64,000 nt of DNA from Moorena sp. SIO3H5 (GCF_010692395.1 NZ_JAAHHS010000025.1:1-64000), one strand, 5' to 3'. Counted from the first letter of the stretch, positions 47,573 through 58,770 are shown. The notes: generated by a model from the letters alone, not told the origin. Numbers and translations: made by a program.

Positions 47573-49042
47573 TTATAACTGACTTTTGCCTAACTTTGTC
47601 AGCTGATTAGCCAATTTCCCTAGTAGAGACTGGTAACTAAAAAATTGTTTGGCAGCGATGAGGCGAATAAAGACGATATAGAGACTCATAAATAGGAAGG
47701 GCTTCAGGATTGTTGGTAAACCTAGACAACTCACAATTGCTAGCAGTACAATCAGAGCAGCTTTAAAGCACGGAAGTAAAAACTTCATTAATGGCCAACC
47801 TAGTGCTCGGCAAGCAACCCACCACCAGTAAACTGTCCAGACAATTCCTAGCACGAAAGTAACTGCAATTCCCACCCCAATTATTCCTGCTTGCTCAGCA
47901 CCAATGATAAAGCTCAAGAACGCTACGGGAGCAATCAAGAGGTTAACCTTGGCATTAATCCCAGTTCTGCCTTTTGCTGCAAGCATATTAATCAGTGAAT
48001 TATTGATCAGCCTAAAGTAAGCAAACACGAGTAACCAGGGAATCACCTGGCAGGCTGGCACCCACTTCTGGCCAAATATCATAGAGATGACCTGATCGTC
48101 TACCACTAAAAAAAATAAGGCGTATAGAGGAGCCCCTAGGAAAGCCATTTGTTCAACCATGGTTACTAGAACACTTTGCTGCTGTTCGTCATTCTCTAAC
48201 TGGGCGAAGGAGGACATTCCTACCTGATTAATCACCTCACCCATTACAGTGTTAATTGTCTGGGTCAATTGGTAAGCAAAGTTGTAGTATCCCAAATTAG
48301 TATTACCCAGCAGTTTACCAATGACAAAGTTGTCACCATTGGCATTTACATAAAATCCCAAACTCGAGCCAGTGGCACCAAAACAGAACGACAAAACTTC
48401 TGAGCTAGCTTGTGGATCAATCTCTAAGCGGAATTTGTGTTCTACATCACGACGACTAATCCAATACTCTATAACCCGAAAAGCAGCATCTCCCACCGCA
48501 AATGACCAATAGCTCAAACCGATAAAGGCGCAACCAGTAGTAGAGACTACTCGCACTAAGGAGGCGATTATGGTAGCATGAGCTATTTCCCGATACCTCA
48601 TCTGTCTAGTGAGTACTCCCTGATAAACAGACTGGATAGAAGCCACCAGCAGATTAAAGGCGAACACGATCAGAATCCAGACCAGGTCTGGTACACCGAA
48701 AAAGTTAGCCGCTAGGGGGGATATCGCCACCATTGCCACTGCCAAAATCAATCCCCTGGCAATAGCAATTGTGTATGTTGTATTTAAATAACGCTGGTCT
48801 TCAATGCCCTTGTAGACAATAAAAGAGTTGATGGTGCCTTGGGTGAACAAATTTAGGAAAGACCAAAAAATATAGGCAACGCTAATCACCCCAAATTCAG
48901 ATGGCAACAGCAACCTTGCTAGTATCAGGTTACTTAGCAATACCAGCAGACGTGTCCCGAGGGCTCCGTATGTTGTCCAGAAGCCACTTGTGAGTAACGA
49001 CGAGCTGAGTTTCATTAGGTTAGCAAGGTTTGGAAGGGACAA
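47573..49042 (-). CDS. Lipopolysaccharide/exopolysaccharide flippase (Wzx-like, MOP superfamily)
   Basis: Poly-TM, 'YGALGTRLLVLLSNLILARLLLPSEFGVISVAYIF'. Confidence 0.93.
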   Translation of the reverse strand: MSLPNLANLMKLSSSLLTSGFWTTYGALGTRLLVLLSNLILARLLLPSEFGVISVAYIFWSFLNLFTQGTINSFIVYKGIEDQRYLNTTYTIAIARGLILAVAMVAISPLAANFFGVPDLVWILIVFAFNLLVASIQSVYQGVLTRQMRYREIAHATIIASLVRVVSTTGCAFIGLSYWSFAVGDAAFRVIEYWISRRDVEHKFRLEIDPQASSEVLSFCFGATGSSLGFYVNANGDNFVIGKLLGNTNLGYYNFAYQLTQTINTVMGEVINQVGMSSFAQLENDEQQQSVLVTMVEQMAFLGAPLYALFFLVVDDQVISMIFGQKWVPACQVIPWLLVFAYFRLINNSLINMLAAKGRTGINAKVNLLIAPVAFLSFIIGAEQAGIIGVGIAVTFVLGIVWTVYWWWVACRALGWPLMKFLLPCFKAALIVLLAIVSCLGLPTILKPFLFMSLYIVFIRLIAAKQFFSYQSLLGKLANQLTKLGKSQL

Positions 49043-49111
49043 AAGGCTTGCATGTCAAAGGCTTACATGTCAAAGGCAAATGAACAATGACTGATGACTA
49101 ATACAAAATTT

Positions 49112-50074
49112 TTAGTTGTTTCCTGTGTATTCTACGGAGCCAAGTGATCGCTTAATCACCAACTTGGCTAGTGGTGCCAGACGTACAGCTACCAGCGTCA
49201 GAAGCGATCGCGGATCGCGATAGAAGATTGAGCTATTGGCAACTAACGCTTGGTTGATAAAGTGAACAGCTTTAGCTACATCACCAGCAGTTAGGGATAA
49301 TCGAGCTAGATAGCGATACATATAGGCGTAAGCCGTCGGCAATATTTTCTCTACCAATTCTGGAGAGCGTTCATAAGCTGATTTAAGTACCTGTTCATGA
49401 GAATGCTGCATTTGTGTTATGTTAAAAGACAGTCCAGAAGGACGAACTCGATAGCAACACAGGACTCTTGGCTCCCGATAAAAACGCCAGTGTCTCGTAG
49501 CGGCAATTCTTAACCAGAAATCTATATCTTCTGAACTGCGTAACCCTTCGTCAAATTCCCCGACTTCATCCACTAGACAGCTTCGGAATACACCATTAGA
49601 ACCATGACCAATGAAATTTTTACACAGTAGCGCTAGGAGTGGGTCAGACATAACTGGCTTACCACTCAGACGAATTATCGTGGGACTTCCATCATCACTG
49701 ATTGCTTGTGAGGCACTGTAGACAACCCCTACCTCTGGTTCCCGATCCAGTACAGCCACATGCTTAGCTAGTTTGTCTGGCTTGTAAACATCATCTGCAT
49801 CAAGTAGAGCGATGTAGCTAGCATGAGCATGACGGATGCCATAGTTACGAGCCGATGACAGTCCTCCATTGGACTTCTGCAATAACTGAAAGCGTGAATC
49901 TCGCCGACAAAACGTTTTAACCAGTTCAGCGGTATCATCAGTAGAGCCGTCGTCAACAATCAGGACTTCAAATTCTTGATAAGACTGACGCTCAAGAGAA
50001 ACTAGCGCTTCCGAAATGTAGGAACGAACGTTATAAGCAGGAACGACAACACTGACTTTTGGTGAAGTAATCAT
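49112..50074 (-). CDS. Glycosyltransferase family 2
   Basis: 'KVSVVVPAYNVRSYISEALVSLERQSYQEFEVLIVDDGSTDDT', 'IALLDADDVY', 'SSEDIDFWLRIA'. Confidence 0.95.
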   Translation of the reverse strand: MITSPKVSVVVPAYNVRSYISEALVSLERQSYQEFEVLIVDDGSTDDTAELVKTFCRRDSRFQLLQKSNGGLSSARNYGIRHAHASYIALLDADDVYKPDKLAKHVAVLDREPEVGVVYSASQAISDDGSPTIIRLSGKPVMSDPLLALLCKNFIGHGSNGVFRSCLVDEVGEFDEGLRSSEDIDFWLRIAATRHWRFYREPRVLCCYRVRPSGLSFNITQMQHSHEQVLKSAYERSPELVEKILPTAYAYMYRYLARLSLTAGDVAKAVHFINQALVANSSIFYRDPRSLLTLVAVRLAPLAKLVIKRSLGSVEYTGNN

Positions 50075-51233
50075 TCAAAACTCCTATCCCTAATATTTAT
50101 TTCATTTATTAAAACTACAAATCATGAAGTGATGGGGTTAAAAATATATTTTTCAATCTCTCATTACCCAGTCAAATCCTACTGACTTATTTTCGTTAAA
50201 TTTTACTATCTATAGCAAAACTAAATAGACCATGAAACCCAATGCTAATTTATCATCAAACAAAACAATGCTTGTTTTTTTTACTGTTTACTATTGGCTT
50301 TTAACATCAATTATAGTTTCAAATTATATTTGAAAATCATATAATTATTGATTTGGTAATTTATAGTTATTTGCTAAATATAATTAGGGATTTACTTTAT
50401 GAAAAACACTTAGCTCAATTTAATTATCTTGACGTAAAAAAAACTTACTTATAATAATAATTAATAAGCACCTAAACAAAATTAATTTCCTACTACCAAT
50501 CTCTGTACCCCTTACATCGTAAGGCTTTGAGTTTTGGATAATGTGTAATTAATTTTGTGCACCTGCTTATATAGCAGTCCTAAATGATTCGTGAAATATA
50601 TTGGCTAAAGTGATGGCTATAACCCTTGCCCAGCAATGATTCCATATTTTGCTGATTTTACAAATGATTGAGGATTGCTATAACTCAATTATAGTGTCAA
50701 TAATTAAAAATATTTTCCGAAATATTTCCGATTTTTTATAGTAACTTTTAATTAAGTAAAATCTCGCAAAAATCCGTATAATTGCGGTCTAAACAATAGA
50801 TATAAAATACATAATTTGGCTAAAATTTATATAAAGTTTTATTTTGCTTGCCTCACTTGATAAGGGCGGTAAGGGTGGGATTGCTTTTAGATTTTGCCTT
50901 CATCAATCAAGTTATACTAATTCGTAAAATTACAGCTAAACATTAATTTCATCTCCCCATCTCACCATCTCACCATCTGCATCGGTAGTCTAGCTTTGAA
51001 GAATTGGTATTAATTGATGACCCACATTCTGCACTACATTGTGTAGTTCTAAAAGATTACTAATTTTCGGGATTTTGCCATGGGGCTTACGCCGCCTGAA
51101 GGGCTAATCGCAAATTGTTGACTAATTTTGAGTATTTATACTTATTATAAAAAATTCAGATAATATATTAATATGTTATTTAATGCATTAAATGCTAAAA
51201 TATATTCAAAAATAAACGGTGCTACATTAAGAA

Positions 51234-51485
51234 ATGCTAAAAAATACCCCATCCTTGCTCCAACCAGATGGGATAAAAAGTTACAAAAATTTACATAGTT
51301 ATAAAAACTTTGGTTCAACTACTGATCAGCGAAGGGTTATAACCAAATGGGCTGATCAGCAACACGCTGATAGCGTCCGCCAAAAGCTCAGGTCCCAATT
51401 CAGTCACCTTCCCTGGTTTATCGAGATTTGGGGCTATAATGAAACGGTTATGAGGGGGGAGGCCACAGATGAGGAGTGGGTATGA
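51234..51485 (+). CDS. Hypothetical small protein (83 aa)
   Basis: ORF only; C-terminal half has natural-looking composition; no family recognised. Confidence 0.4.
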   Translation: MLKNTPSLLQPDGIKSYKNLHSYKNFGSTTDQRRVITKWADQQHADSVRQKLRSQFSHLPWFIEIWGYNETVMRGEATDEEWV

Positions 51486-51725
51486 AAAATTTTTTCAAAA
51501 CTGGCAACTATGCAATTAAAATGCATAACACCTTAAATTGCACAACTTAATTGCACAACCCAAGTAGGAGGTTAGTCACCTTAATGTCTATGTTATCATA
51601 AAAAGCGAGTATAGGTATCGGTTGCAGTTTTTGTTTTCAGTGTTGACAGGTTTCTTCTGTTTCATATTGCTAAGCATGCCTCCGAAATTTCTATCTCTAC
51701 ATAAATCAAATTTTGGAGATATTGT

Positions 51726-52031
51726 ATGTCTGTCTACGTTGGTAACCTTGCACGTGAGGTGACAGAAGAGGATCTGAAATCTGTGTTTGAAGAGTATGGC
51801 AAAATCAAGCGAATTCACATGCCCACCGATCGCGAGACAGGTAAATTAAGGGGCTTTGCTTTTGTGGAAATGAACACAGAGGAGGAAGAAGCGAAGGCCA
51901 TTGAAGAGCTTGATCGAGCTGAATGGATGGGGCGTGAGCTCAAAGTAAATAAAGCCAAACCTCGGGAAAAAAGAAACTCATTTGGGGGGGGTCGCGGCAG
52001 AGGTGATAACTTCGGCGCTCGTCACTACTAA
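51726..52031 (+). CDS. Cyanobacterial RNA-binding protein, RRM type with Gly-rich tail
   Basis: 'SVYVGNLAREVTEEDLKSVFEEYGKI', 'LRGFAFVEM', C-terminal GGGRGRGDNFG. Confidence 0.97.
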   Translation: MSVYVGNLAREVTEEDLKSVFEEYGKIKRIHMPTDRETGKLRGFAFVEMNTEEEEAKAIEELDRAEWMGRELKVNKAKPREKRNSFGGGRGRGDNFGARHY

Positions 52032-52411
52032 GCTCGCTTTGATCTAAATCAAAACCCAATTCTCAGGTCTGAGGGCAGGGCAGGGGTTTTACCCCTGTCA
52101 AGTTCTGCGCTGCGCGTCAGAATTTAGGAAGTAATCCTGGTAGGGTAAAGCAAACCCGAACTATAGTTGAAAGATACTAGTGTGCTTAGGATTGCTGTCT
52201 ATAAGTGGATTGAAGGCATCTTAAACTCTTTGATTCAGACAAGTATGAACGTTTAAGACCTAGAGTAGGAAAACCAAAATAGGTAGTGTTCAGATCGAGA
52301 ATCACACTAGTTTTAGTGTGTGAGTTAAGCAACAATATCGTTAACTCGGTATTGCTGAATCAAGGAATGAATATGAGTGGGGTCGGCATCCTGGCTGCCC
52401 GAAAATATTGA

Positions 52412-52432
52412 GAACGGGCATCTTGCCCGTTC
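52412..52432. repeat. Perfect hairpin GAACGGGCA-TCT-TGCCCGTTC between rbp and rpsU
   Basis: 9-bp stem, 3-nt loop. Confidence 0.85.
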
Positions 52433-52852
52433 CAAATAACTATTCAAATCATTCCATTATTAAGCAAGGCCATTAATTCCACGGCTCATAGCTAAAGTCA
52501 GTTTTAAGCGATATATTGTAGCAAACTCTGTAGGCTGAAGCGTGGAAATAAACCATCACAGTTCCCTTGACAAGGAGTAAGGAAAAAATAAGGAGTTTGA
52601 GAGCTTGCTTTTGGCAGGCTTAATTCGGATTTCCTTGCCATAGACGAGTGCAGGCTATCCAGGTGCAATATTATGATTTTTAACGGACTTTAGATATGAG
52701 CCATTCGTTTTAAAAACTGGCCGGATGCCAACACCTTCCGTCAGTTGTAGGAGTTTTGTCAGTCAATCAGAGGTTTGCCCTGTCCTGTTCTTATGGGATG
52801 AATGATGACTTGTTATTCGACCACGGAAGCGATCAAAACAGGAGGACATTGA

Positions 52853-53053
52853 ATGACCCAAGTGGTGGTTGGTGAAAATGAGCACTTAGAATCAGCCCTA
52901 CGTCGATTTAAGCGAAAAGTCTCCCAAGCTGGCATCTTTGCTGATATGAAAAAGAATCGTCATTTTGAGACATTTGCACAAAAACGCAAACGTAAAGAAA
53001 TTGCGAGACATCGGGAACGTCGAAGACTCCGAAACCGTAGAAGACGGTTCTAG
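52853..53053 (+). CDS. rpsU: 30S ribosomal protein S21
   Basis: '[39 protein letters not shown]' and [11 protein letters not shown] tail. Confidence 0.96.
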   Translation: MTQVVVGENEHLESALRRFKRKVSQAGIFADMKKNRHFETFAQKRKRKEIARHRERRRLRNRRRRF

Positions 53054-53282
53054 CAGGGTAGATTGCTATATTAATTTTTTGGATCCACTCCGGTAGCATC
53101 GTTATTGTAAGGCGTGGGTAATAGGTAATAGGTAATAGGTAATTGGCAATTGTGATTACTCCTTTACCATTACCTGTTACCCGTTGCCTATTCCCGTTAC
53201 CCATTATCCAAAACAACCTTAGATTATGAACACTACAAATCACAAACGATAAAAGTGGACTTGATGTAACCTGATTTTTTGC

Positions 53283-54224
53283 TCAAGTTGTTAATGGCTG
53301 AGGATTCTTAGTCAGTAAATTTCGCAACCAGCGTCGAGTATTGGGAGAGAGTAGCCACATACCGAAGTACAAACCTATATCCATAGGTAGGGGTTTGCCA
53401 TGGCGAATGGCTTCCCACAGAAGGGGAAAAAATGCCTTCCACTCACCAGCAAAAGCAGCTCTTGAACTTACCTCTGTCAAGATAAAGGATGCGTAAGCAC
53501 GGGGTGTGACTAAGTCTTGTACTTTTTGAATCCAGTTTAATGAATTCCGCCATTTAGTAGTTCTACTCATACTAGAACGGTTGTCTCCTAAATACCACAC
53601 TGACAATGGTTCAGTCACAAACTCAATTCCTACCTCTTCCAAAGTAGTCGCCCGTAACAGCCAGTCCCAATCTTCGTGAACCTCACCGCTGATCCTGGGG
53701 GGGATTTTTTGCAATAACTCTTTGGATGTAAAAATAGTTGAAGCTTGAATTACTGCTTCTCCCTGGAAGAAGGTATTACGAACAAACAGATATTCACTCA
53801 TTGGTTCTGATTTAGAGGGAATTCTTCTCGGCCAAATGGAATCGTCTTGGGGAGTCCGAGCAATTAGGTAACAGCTGACAATAGGGTATTTGTATTGGGA
53901 GCGATTAGCAGCTTCCAGTTGCAGTTCCAGTTTTTGGGGCATCCATTCGTCATCATCATCTAGATGAGCAATCCATGGGGCTTGAGCTGCAGCAACCCCC
54001 GCCCTCCGAGCGGCGGTGCAACCTTGATTGGTGGGCAGTTCAATCACCCTTAGCCGGGAGTCATCCACTTCTGCTAGTGAGGCACAAGTACCTTCATTCG
54101 GACCATCTATAACAACAATGACTTCAATTTGACTAAGGGTTTGAGCCAGAGCGCTTTGAACAGCTCGTTTAACTAATTTTGGTCTGCGATAGGTAGGTAT
54201 TACGACACTAACTAAGGGTTTCAA
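53283..54224 (-). CDS. Glycosyltransferase family 2
   Basis: 'PLVSVVIPTYRRPKLVKRAVQSALAQTLSQIEVIVVIDGPNEGT', 'WIAHLDDDDEWMPQKLE'. Confidence 0.95.
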   Translation of the reverse strand: MKPLVSVVIPTYRRPKLVKRAVQSALAQTLSQIEVIVVIDGPNEGTCASLAEVDDSRLRVIELPTNQGCTAARRAGVAAAQAPWIAHLDDDDEWMPQKLELQLEAANRSQYKYPIVSCYLIARTPQDDSIWPRRIPSKSEPMSEYLFVRNTFFQGEAVIQASTIFTSKELLQKIPPRISGEVHEDWDWLLRATTLEEVGIEFVTEPLSVWYLGDNRSSMSRTTKWRNSLNWIQKVQDLVTPRAYASFILTEVSSRAAFAGEWKAFFPLLWEAIRHGKPLPMDIGLYFGMWLLSPNTRRWLRNLLTKNPQPLTT

Positions 54225-54389
54225 GGTTATATCCTCCTGATGATATGTTAAATGAAAACTGTCTGCTGATTATAAATCCTATGATTAGCCAGATTTTGGA
54301 AAAAAAATAACCAGTTTAAGGGACTAATTAAGCATTGCTTCCCATATTTGAGTCGTTAGGGGGGCGAAATCAACTAAAATTCGTAAGTC

Positions 54390-56372
54390 TTAAAAGGAAT
54401 AAATATTAGCTAACAACCTCTTTATATAGCCCCTACGCCAATAGGATGATTTGAATGAACTGAATAATTTATCAAATCTCAATAGTAGTAGGGGTATATC
54501 AGTGGGAGGTTTAGCAATATACCGTTTATCGTTAATATTTCCAAAACTTTCAGAATGCTCAATATCACCTAATTTTTCTGCTTCATAAAGAGTAGGATTT
54601 TTGAGAACTCTATACAAAGGTTGAGTTGCCATTTTTTTGAGGGGCTTAATGAAGGGATAGTTTTGGATATATTTTTGGTATTGACTAATGAATTCTAAAG
54701 CACCCTTTTGAATAAGTAAAGCTTTTTTTCTATCCTGTAAGCTGAGGTCATGTTCATCAAGTACTGGCTTAACCTCTTGTCCTATACAAGCATAATTATG
54801 AACACTGCCATGGGGAGCAGCATGGATAAATTCCAAAAATGGTAAGCATAGCTTTACTAGATTTTTGTAATATTTAGGCTTGCCTAAATCAATTATATAA
54901 CTAGACATATCCATTCCTTGTTTGCGATTTTTTTTTGCCTGTTTAAGTATTCCAAAGTAGTATCCCTTAATTTCTATATTTTTCTCTATTTTTTTGAGCA
55001 GTGTAGATAGAGAATACTGCATTGTTCCATTCCACCCTATATCTACTATTGCTATTCTTTTTTTATCTAATAAACCAATAGATTTTAGATAATTTAAAAG
55101 ATTTATTCGTTCAGAGCATGCTAACTGTAAAATTTCACTAGCTAGTAATTTATACAACTTATTTAAGTTGATATAATCTTCTTGAGTTTTTACTTTTTGA
55201 TGACTATCTACAAAACCAGCGCTTTGAATTTCTTGCCGATATTGGTTAGGGTCAAGATCAATTCGCTCTAAAAACTGTGAAACTGTTAAGATACTCGTTC
55301 CACTCGCTAAAAAATCCATGGCTACATCGTTTAATTCAAAGATGCTAGGAATATTGAGAGCTCTTCTTGAGGCATACATATAGTCTGCCCTTGGACTATT
55401 ATCTCTATATCCGGCTAGTAGGTAATAAACCTTATGCATGATATAACCATCACGGGATAAGAAGAAAATTTTGTCTATGCCATCTTTAGTGGTTGCATCT
55501 AGCAACCAATTCATGAAACTCAAAAAAAGTATCCCAACATTCTTAAAACCGAAGTTATACCAAAAATCCTCTTCGTCAGTAGTTTGGTTATCCTGAGGAG
55601 CACAATAATACTGATTGATAATGGTTGCTAGATAAAATGAACTATCAATAGATTTTTTTTTGTTAACAAGCTTATGAAATTTTTCCTTTTGAAACCAATA
55701 ACTATTAATAGCTCTGTCTCTTGGTTTTTTATAAAAATAACTTAATAACCCATTGGCTTTGGCATTCAAAACATCGGACTGATAATTATCACCAATGTGA
55801 AGAATATCTTCTGGATTACATCCTAGCTGTTTAACAACATATGGATAAATATCTCCCACAAATTTAGTTTTACCTATAGCACAAGACAAAAATAGCTTGT
55901 CACTCTGATCATAGCCTGCGGCATTAATAATTTTATTAATCACCGATAGGGGGAGATACATATCTGAGATAAAAATAATCTGTTTCTGATTTTCTCGGCA
56001 ATAGTTATAGACCGAAAAAATAAATTCATTACGTCTGCAAACCTCCCTTTCGGTTTCTATTTCAATTTTTTTTAGTATTTGTGAGGTTTGGTTATTAAGT
56101 CCAAAATCTTCTACCAAACACTCAAATATGTCATCCAAGGTAACTTCTGAACCCTGTTCTCGTCTCCAGAGTTTTTCCCTAGATTTTTTTTCAGCTTTTT
56201 GCCTAAGCTTAGGATAATTTGGTAATAACTCGGAATGACAATGCTCATACTGTTTTTGAACCAGTGTAAAAACATCACTTGGCTCTAAAACATTGCGTAT
56301 AATTGCGGTATCAAAGATATCAAAGGATACGTATTGGGATGTATTGATGATCTTGGCTAGTGTGTGATCCAT
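54390..56372 (-). CDS. HAD-superfamily hydrolase domain protein with large C-terminal region (polysaccharide-locus type)
   Basis: 'YVSFDIFDTAIIRNVL', 'IIFISDMYLPLSVI', 'ILHIGDNYQSDVLNAKANG'. Confidence 0.82.
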   Translation of the reverse strand: MDHTLAKIINTSQYVSFDIFDTAIIRNVLEPSDVFTLVQKQYEHCHSELLPNYPKLRQKAEKKSREKLWRREQGSEVTLDDIFECLVEDFGLNNQTSQILKKIEIETEREVCRRNEFIFSVYNYCRENQKQIIFISDMYLPLSVINKIINAAGYDQSDKLFLSCAIGKTKFVGDIYPYVVKQLGCNPEDILHIGDNYQSDVLNAKANGLLSYFYKKPRDRAINSYWFQKEKFHKLVNKKKSIDSSFYLATIINQYYCAPQDNQTTDEEDFWYNFGFKNVGILFLSFMNWLLDATTKDGIDKIFFLSRDGYIMHKVYYLLAGYRDNSPRADYMYASRRALNIPSIFELNDVAMDFLASGTSILTVSQFLERIDLDPNQYRQEIQSAGFVDSHQKVKTQEDYINLNKLYKLLASEILQLACSERINLLNYLKSIGLLDKKRIAIVDIGWNGTMQYSLSTLLKKIEKNIEIKGYYFGILKQAKKNRKQGMDMSSYIIDLGKPKYYKNLVKLCLPFLEFIHAAPHGSVHNYACIGQEVKPVLDEHDLSLQDRKKALLIQKGALEFISQYQKYIQNYPFIKPLKKMATQPLYRVLKNPTLYEAEKLGDIEHSESFGNINDKRYIAKPPTDIPLLLLRFDKLFSSFKSSYWRRGYIKRLLANIYSF

Positions 56373-56760
56373 CTGACCTATCTTGAAACTAAGCTGCTGA
56401 AAACCTAATCCAGTGTTGGGTTTTCCTTGCTATATCTATGTGTTCTTAACTACTCTGATTTTCCTATTCAAGGGAAAAGTAAGGATAGATAAGGAGTTAA
56501 GGGGACTAGCATTGAAAAGAGTAATTAAAAAACGGGCAATAAAAGCATTGCCCTGGCTAAGTGAGAAATCTCAGACTATCTAATCACAGCATTCCCATTA
56601 GTGAAGAAAAAGTAACACTATTACTCTAAAGCATAAAAATTATCGATCATCAAAGCAGTGTATTTGTGAAAACTCTAAAAGTCTCTCCCGATCTTGGAAG
56701 GTTGGTGAATTACCTCTGTTGTGCCTATACAATTGGGATACAAACATACACTACATAAGA

Positions 56761-56808
56761 CCCCCAGTTAGCCTACAGCTAAGCTGGGGGAATACTGCCA
56801 AGGTATTC
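56761..56808. repeat. Two consecutive hairpins in the HAD-wecG intergenic region
   Basis: CCCCCAG-TTAGC-CTACA-GCTAA-G-CTGGGGG (56761-56790) then GAATAC-TGCCAAG-GTATTC (56790-56808). Confidence 0.7.
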
Positions 56809-57154
56809 ACAGCATTTTGCTTATGTCAATAGTGATCAGTGAACCGACACTCTCAAATACCGAAATATACCTGAAACATACCAAGTGTTTTTTAAACGTC
56901 AAGGGTAGCTAATGGGAAAGTTATACTAAGTTGGGATCAAAGATAGTATTTTCCTCAAAAGGTGATGGGGTGATGAAGTGATGGGATGAAAGTGCTAACT
57001 ATGAATGCAACTTAGTATCACTTGGTATGAATCACGATCATGGTGGTTTTGCACCATGACTGAGACTAAATTAATAAAATTAATTTTTTCAGTTATTCTG
57101 AGTTGACTAGCTAGAACTTACTAAAAGCTGCAGATCAGGTGCATCCTGATTTTC

Positions 57155-58045
57155 CTAGTTCATTCCCTGAGGTAATGGTGAAAGAAGGCTTACAGGCTCG
57201 TCTAAACTGTGTTTTTGTCCATTTAGCATGTACCCCATCTTCTCTACTCTCAAAGGTTGTGCATAAAATTTAGCTAGAGCAAGTTGAAAGAAAAAGGCTG
57301 GATTACCGAGTAAGTAGCGAGCTGCGAGACGTTTGGGTTCACGGGATAGGCGATAAAGCCACTCTCCACCAAGATTGGAAATAAATTCTGGACAGTCAGG
57401 AACCAAACCTGCCAATCGGTCGATTACTGCACCACCAGGCATGAAGACATTGACATTAAGACGACTACCATGCTGCCAAATCCATTTTTCTTGAATTGGC
57501 ATACCCATGCCTACCAATAAAAGATTAGGTTTTGCCTGGTTGATTTTATTAATTATCTCTTCATTTTGTCTGGGGTCTTCTTTATCAAAATATCCATGGT
57601 GACCATCGACAACAATATTGGGGTATTGTTCTTTGAGGTTATTAAGGGCTGTTTCTAGATGCTTAGGCTTTGACCCCAACAGAAATATTGAAAAACTATT
57701 TTGGTTAAAATTATCCAGTAATTTGGGCATTAATAGTGTGTAAGAGGCGCGGTATTTTTGCGATAAATTGTACCCCATAAACTGAAGGGCTTTTAAGATA
57801 CCCATACCGTCACAATGGGCGATTTCTGCACTTTGGATAAATTCATAAAACCAGGGGAGCTGCATCGAAAGATTAAAACTATGTACGTTGTAGTTAGCTA
57901 CGGTTATTTTTCTGTCTTCAACGCAAGCGGCATGAATGGCGTCTACAATCCTAGGGACGGTTACACAAGATATTCTACGCTCTAGCAAATGTACATTAAT
58001 AGCAGGTAAATAATCTAATTCATTCAGTTTATTTTTTATTGCCAT
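57155..58045 (-). CDS. WecG/TagA/CpsF family glycosyltransferase
   Basis: 'ITVANYNVHSFNLS', 'AHCDGMGILKALQFMG', 'LLLVGMGMPIQEKWI', 'GGEWLYRLSREPKRLAARYLLGN'. Confidence 0.95.
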   Translation of the reverse strand: MAIKNKLNELDYLPAINVHLLERRISCVTVPRIVDAIHAACVEDRKITVANYNVHSFNLSMQLPWFYEFIQSAEIAHCDGMGILKALQFMGYNLSQKYRASYTLLMPKLLDNFNQNSFSIFLLGSKPKHLETALNNLKEQYPNIVVDGHHGYFDKEDPRQNEEIINKINQAKPNLLLVGMGMPIQEKWIWQHGSRLNVNVFMPGGAVIDRLAGLVPDCPEFISNLGGEWLYRLSREPKRLAARYLLGNPAFFFQLALAKFYAQPLRVEKMGYMLNGQKHSLDEPVSLLSPLPQGMN

Positions 58046-58401
58046 TGCCGTAATAGTTAGAGTAGTGATTAATTACAGTATTGCTACCGGTTGTCCGCGA
58101 TCGCGTTTTCACGATGTCCAAATTATGAATAAGTTATGTGTGTCTATCACAAGTAGGACTTACGCAGCTGCTAATCGAAATTAAGGTTTTAGGCAATAGG
58201 TAACTTCGGCTCTGGCAACAGAGCACCGGCAATAGGGAATTACAGCAGTTTTACAGATCTGATTTTACAGATCTGAGTGGATAAGTCTTGAGGAGGTAAA
58301 AACCTTGTATGCTTGGATGGTATCCCCCCATTACCCCCCTAAAAAAGGCGGGTACACAAGAGGCTTACATCCATGGTCTTGACAAATGACAAATGACTAA
58401 C

Positions 58402-58770
58402 TTATCTTTTCCAAATTACCAACATTACACCGCAGATAATCACACCCAACCCCACGGCACGACTAAGGGGGATGGTTTCCTTAAAGAAAAAATAGCCCAT
58501 CAGTACGGAGAAGATGTAAGTCAAGGATACTGAAGGACCAGCAACGCTAAGATTTACCCTGGTCAGCAACAAAATGTATGCGAGTGCCCCTAAACCATAA
58601 CAACATAACCCTGCTATAATCTCTGGGGTCTTGGGTATACTGAAAATTTGATCTAGCCAATTGCTAGCGTTAACTTTTTCCAGCTTTTCGGCTCCAGTTT
58701 TGAGCAAGAACTGTCCAGTAGCACTGGTTAGGACTGACATTAAGAAAAGAATAAATTCTGCTAGAGTCAC
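58402..58770 (-). CDS. SMR/EamA-like small membrane transporter
   Basis: 4-TM; 'LSVAGPSVSLTYIFSVLMGYFFFKETIPLSRAVGLGVIICGVMLV'. Confidence 0.85.
   Translation of the reverse strand: MTLAEFILFLMSVLTSATGQFLLKTGAEKLEKVNASNWLDQIFSIPKTPEIIAGLCCYGLGALAYILLLTRVNLSVAGPSVSLTYIFSVLMGYFFFKETIPLSRAVGLGVIICGVMLVIWKR

Noticed and set aside
54390-56372. HAD protein as a novel effector
   Set aside because: HAD-like proteins of this type are expected in polysaccharide loci; context is EPS biosynthesis.
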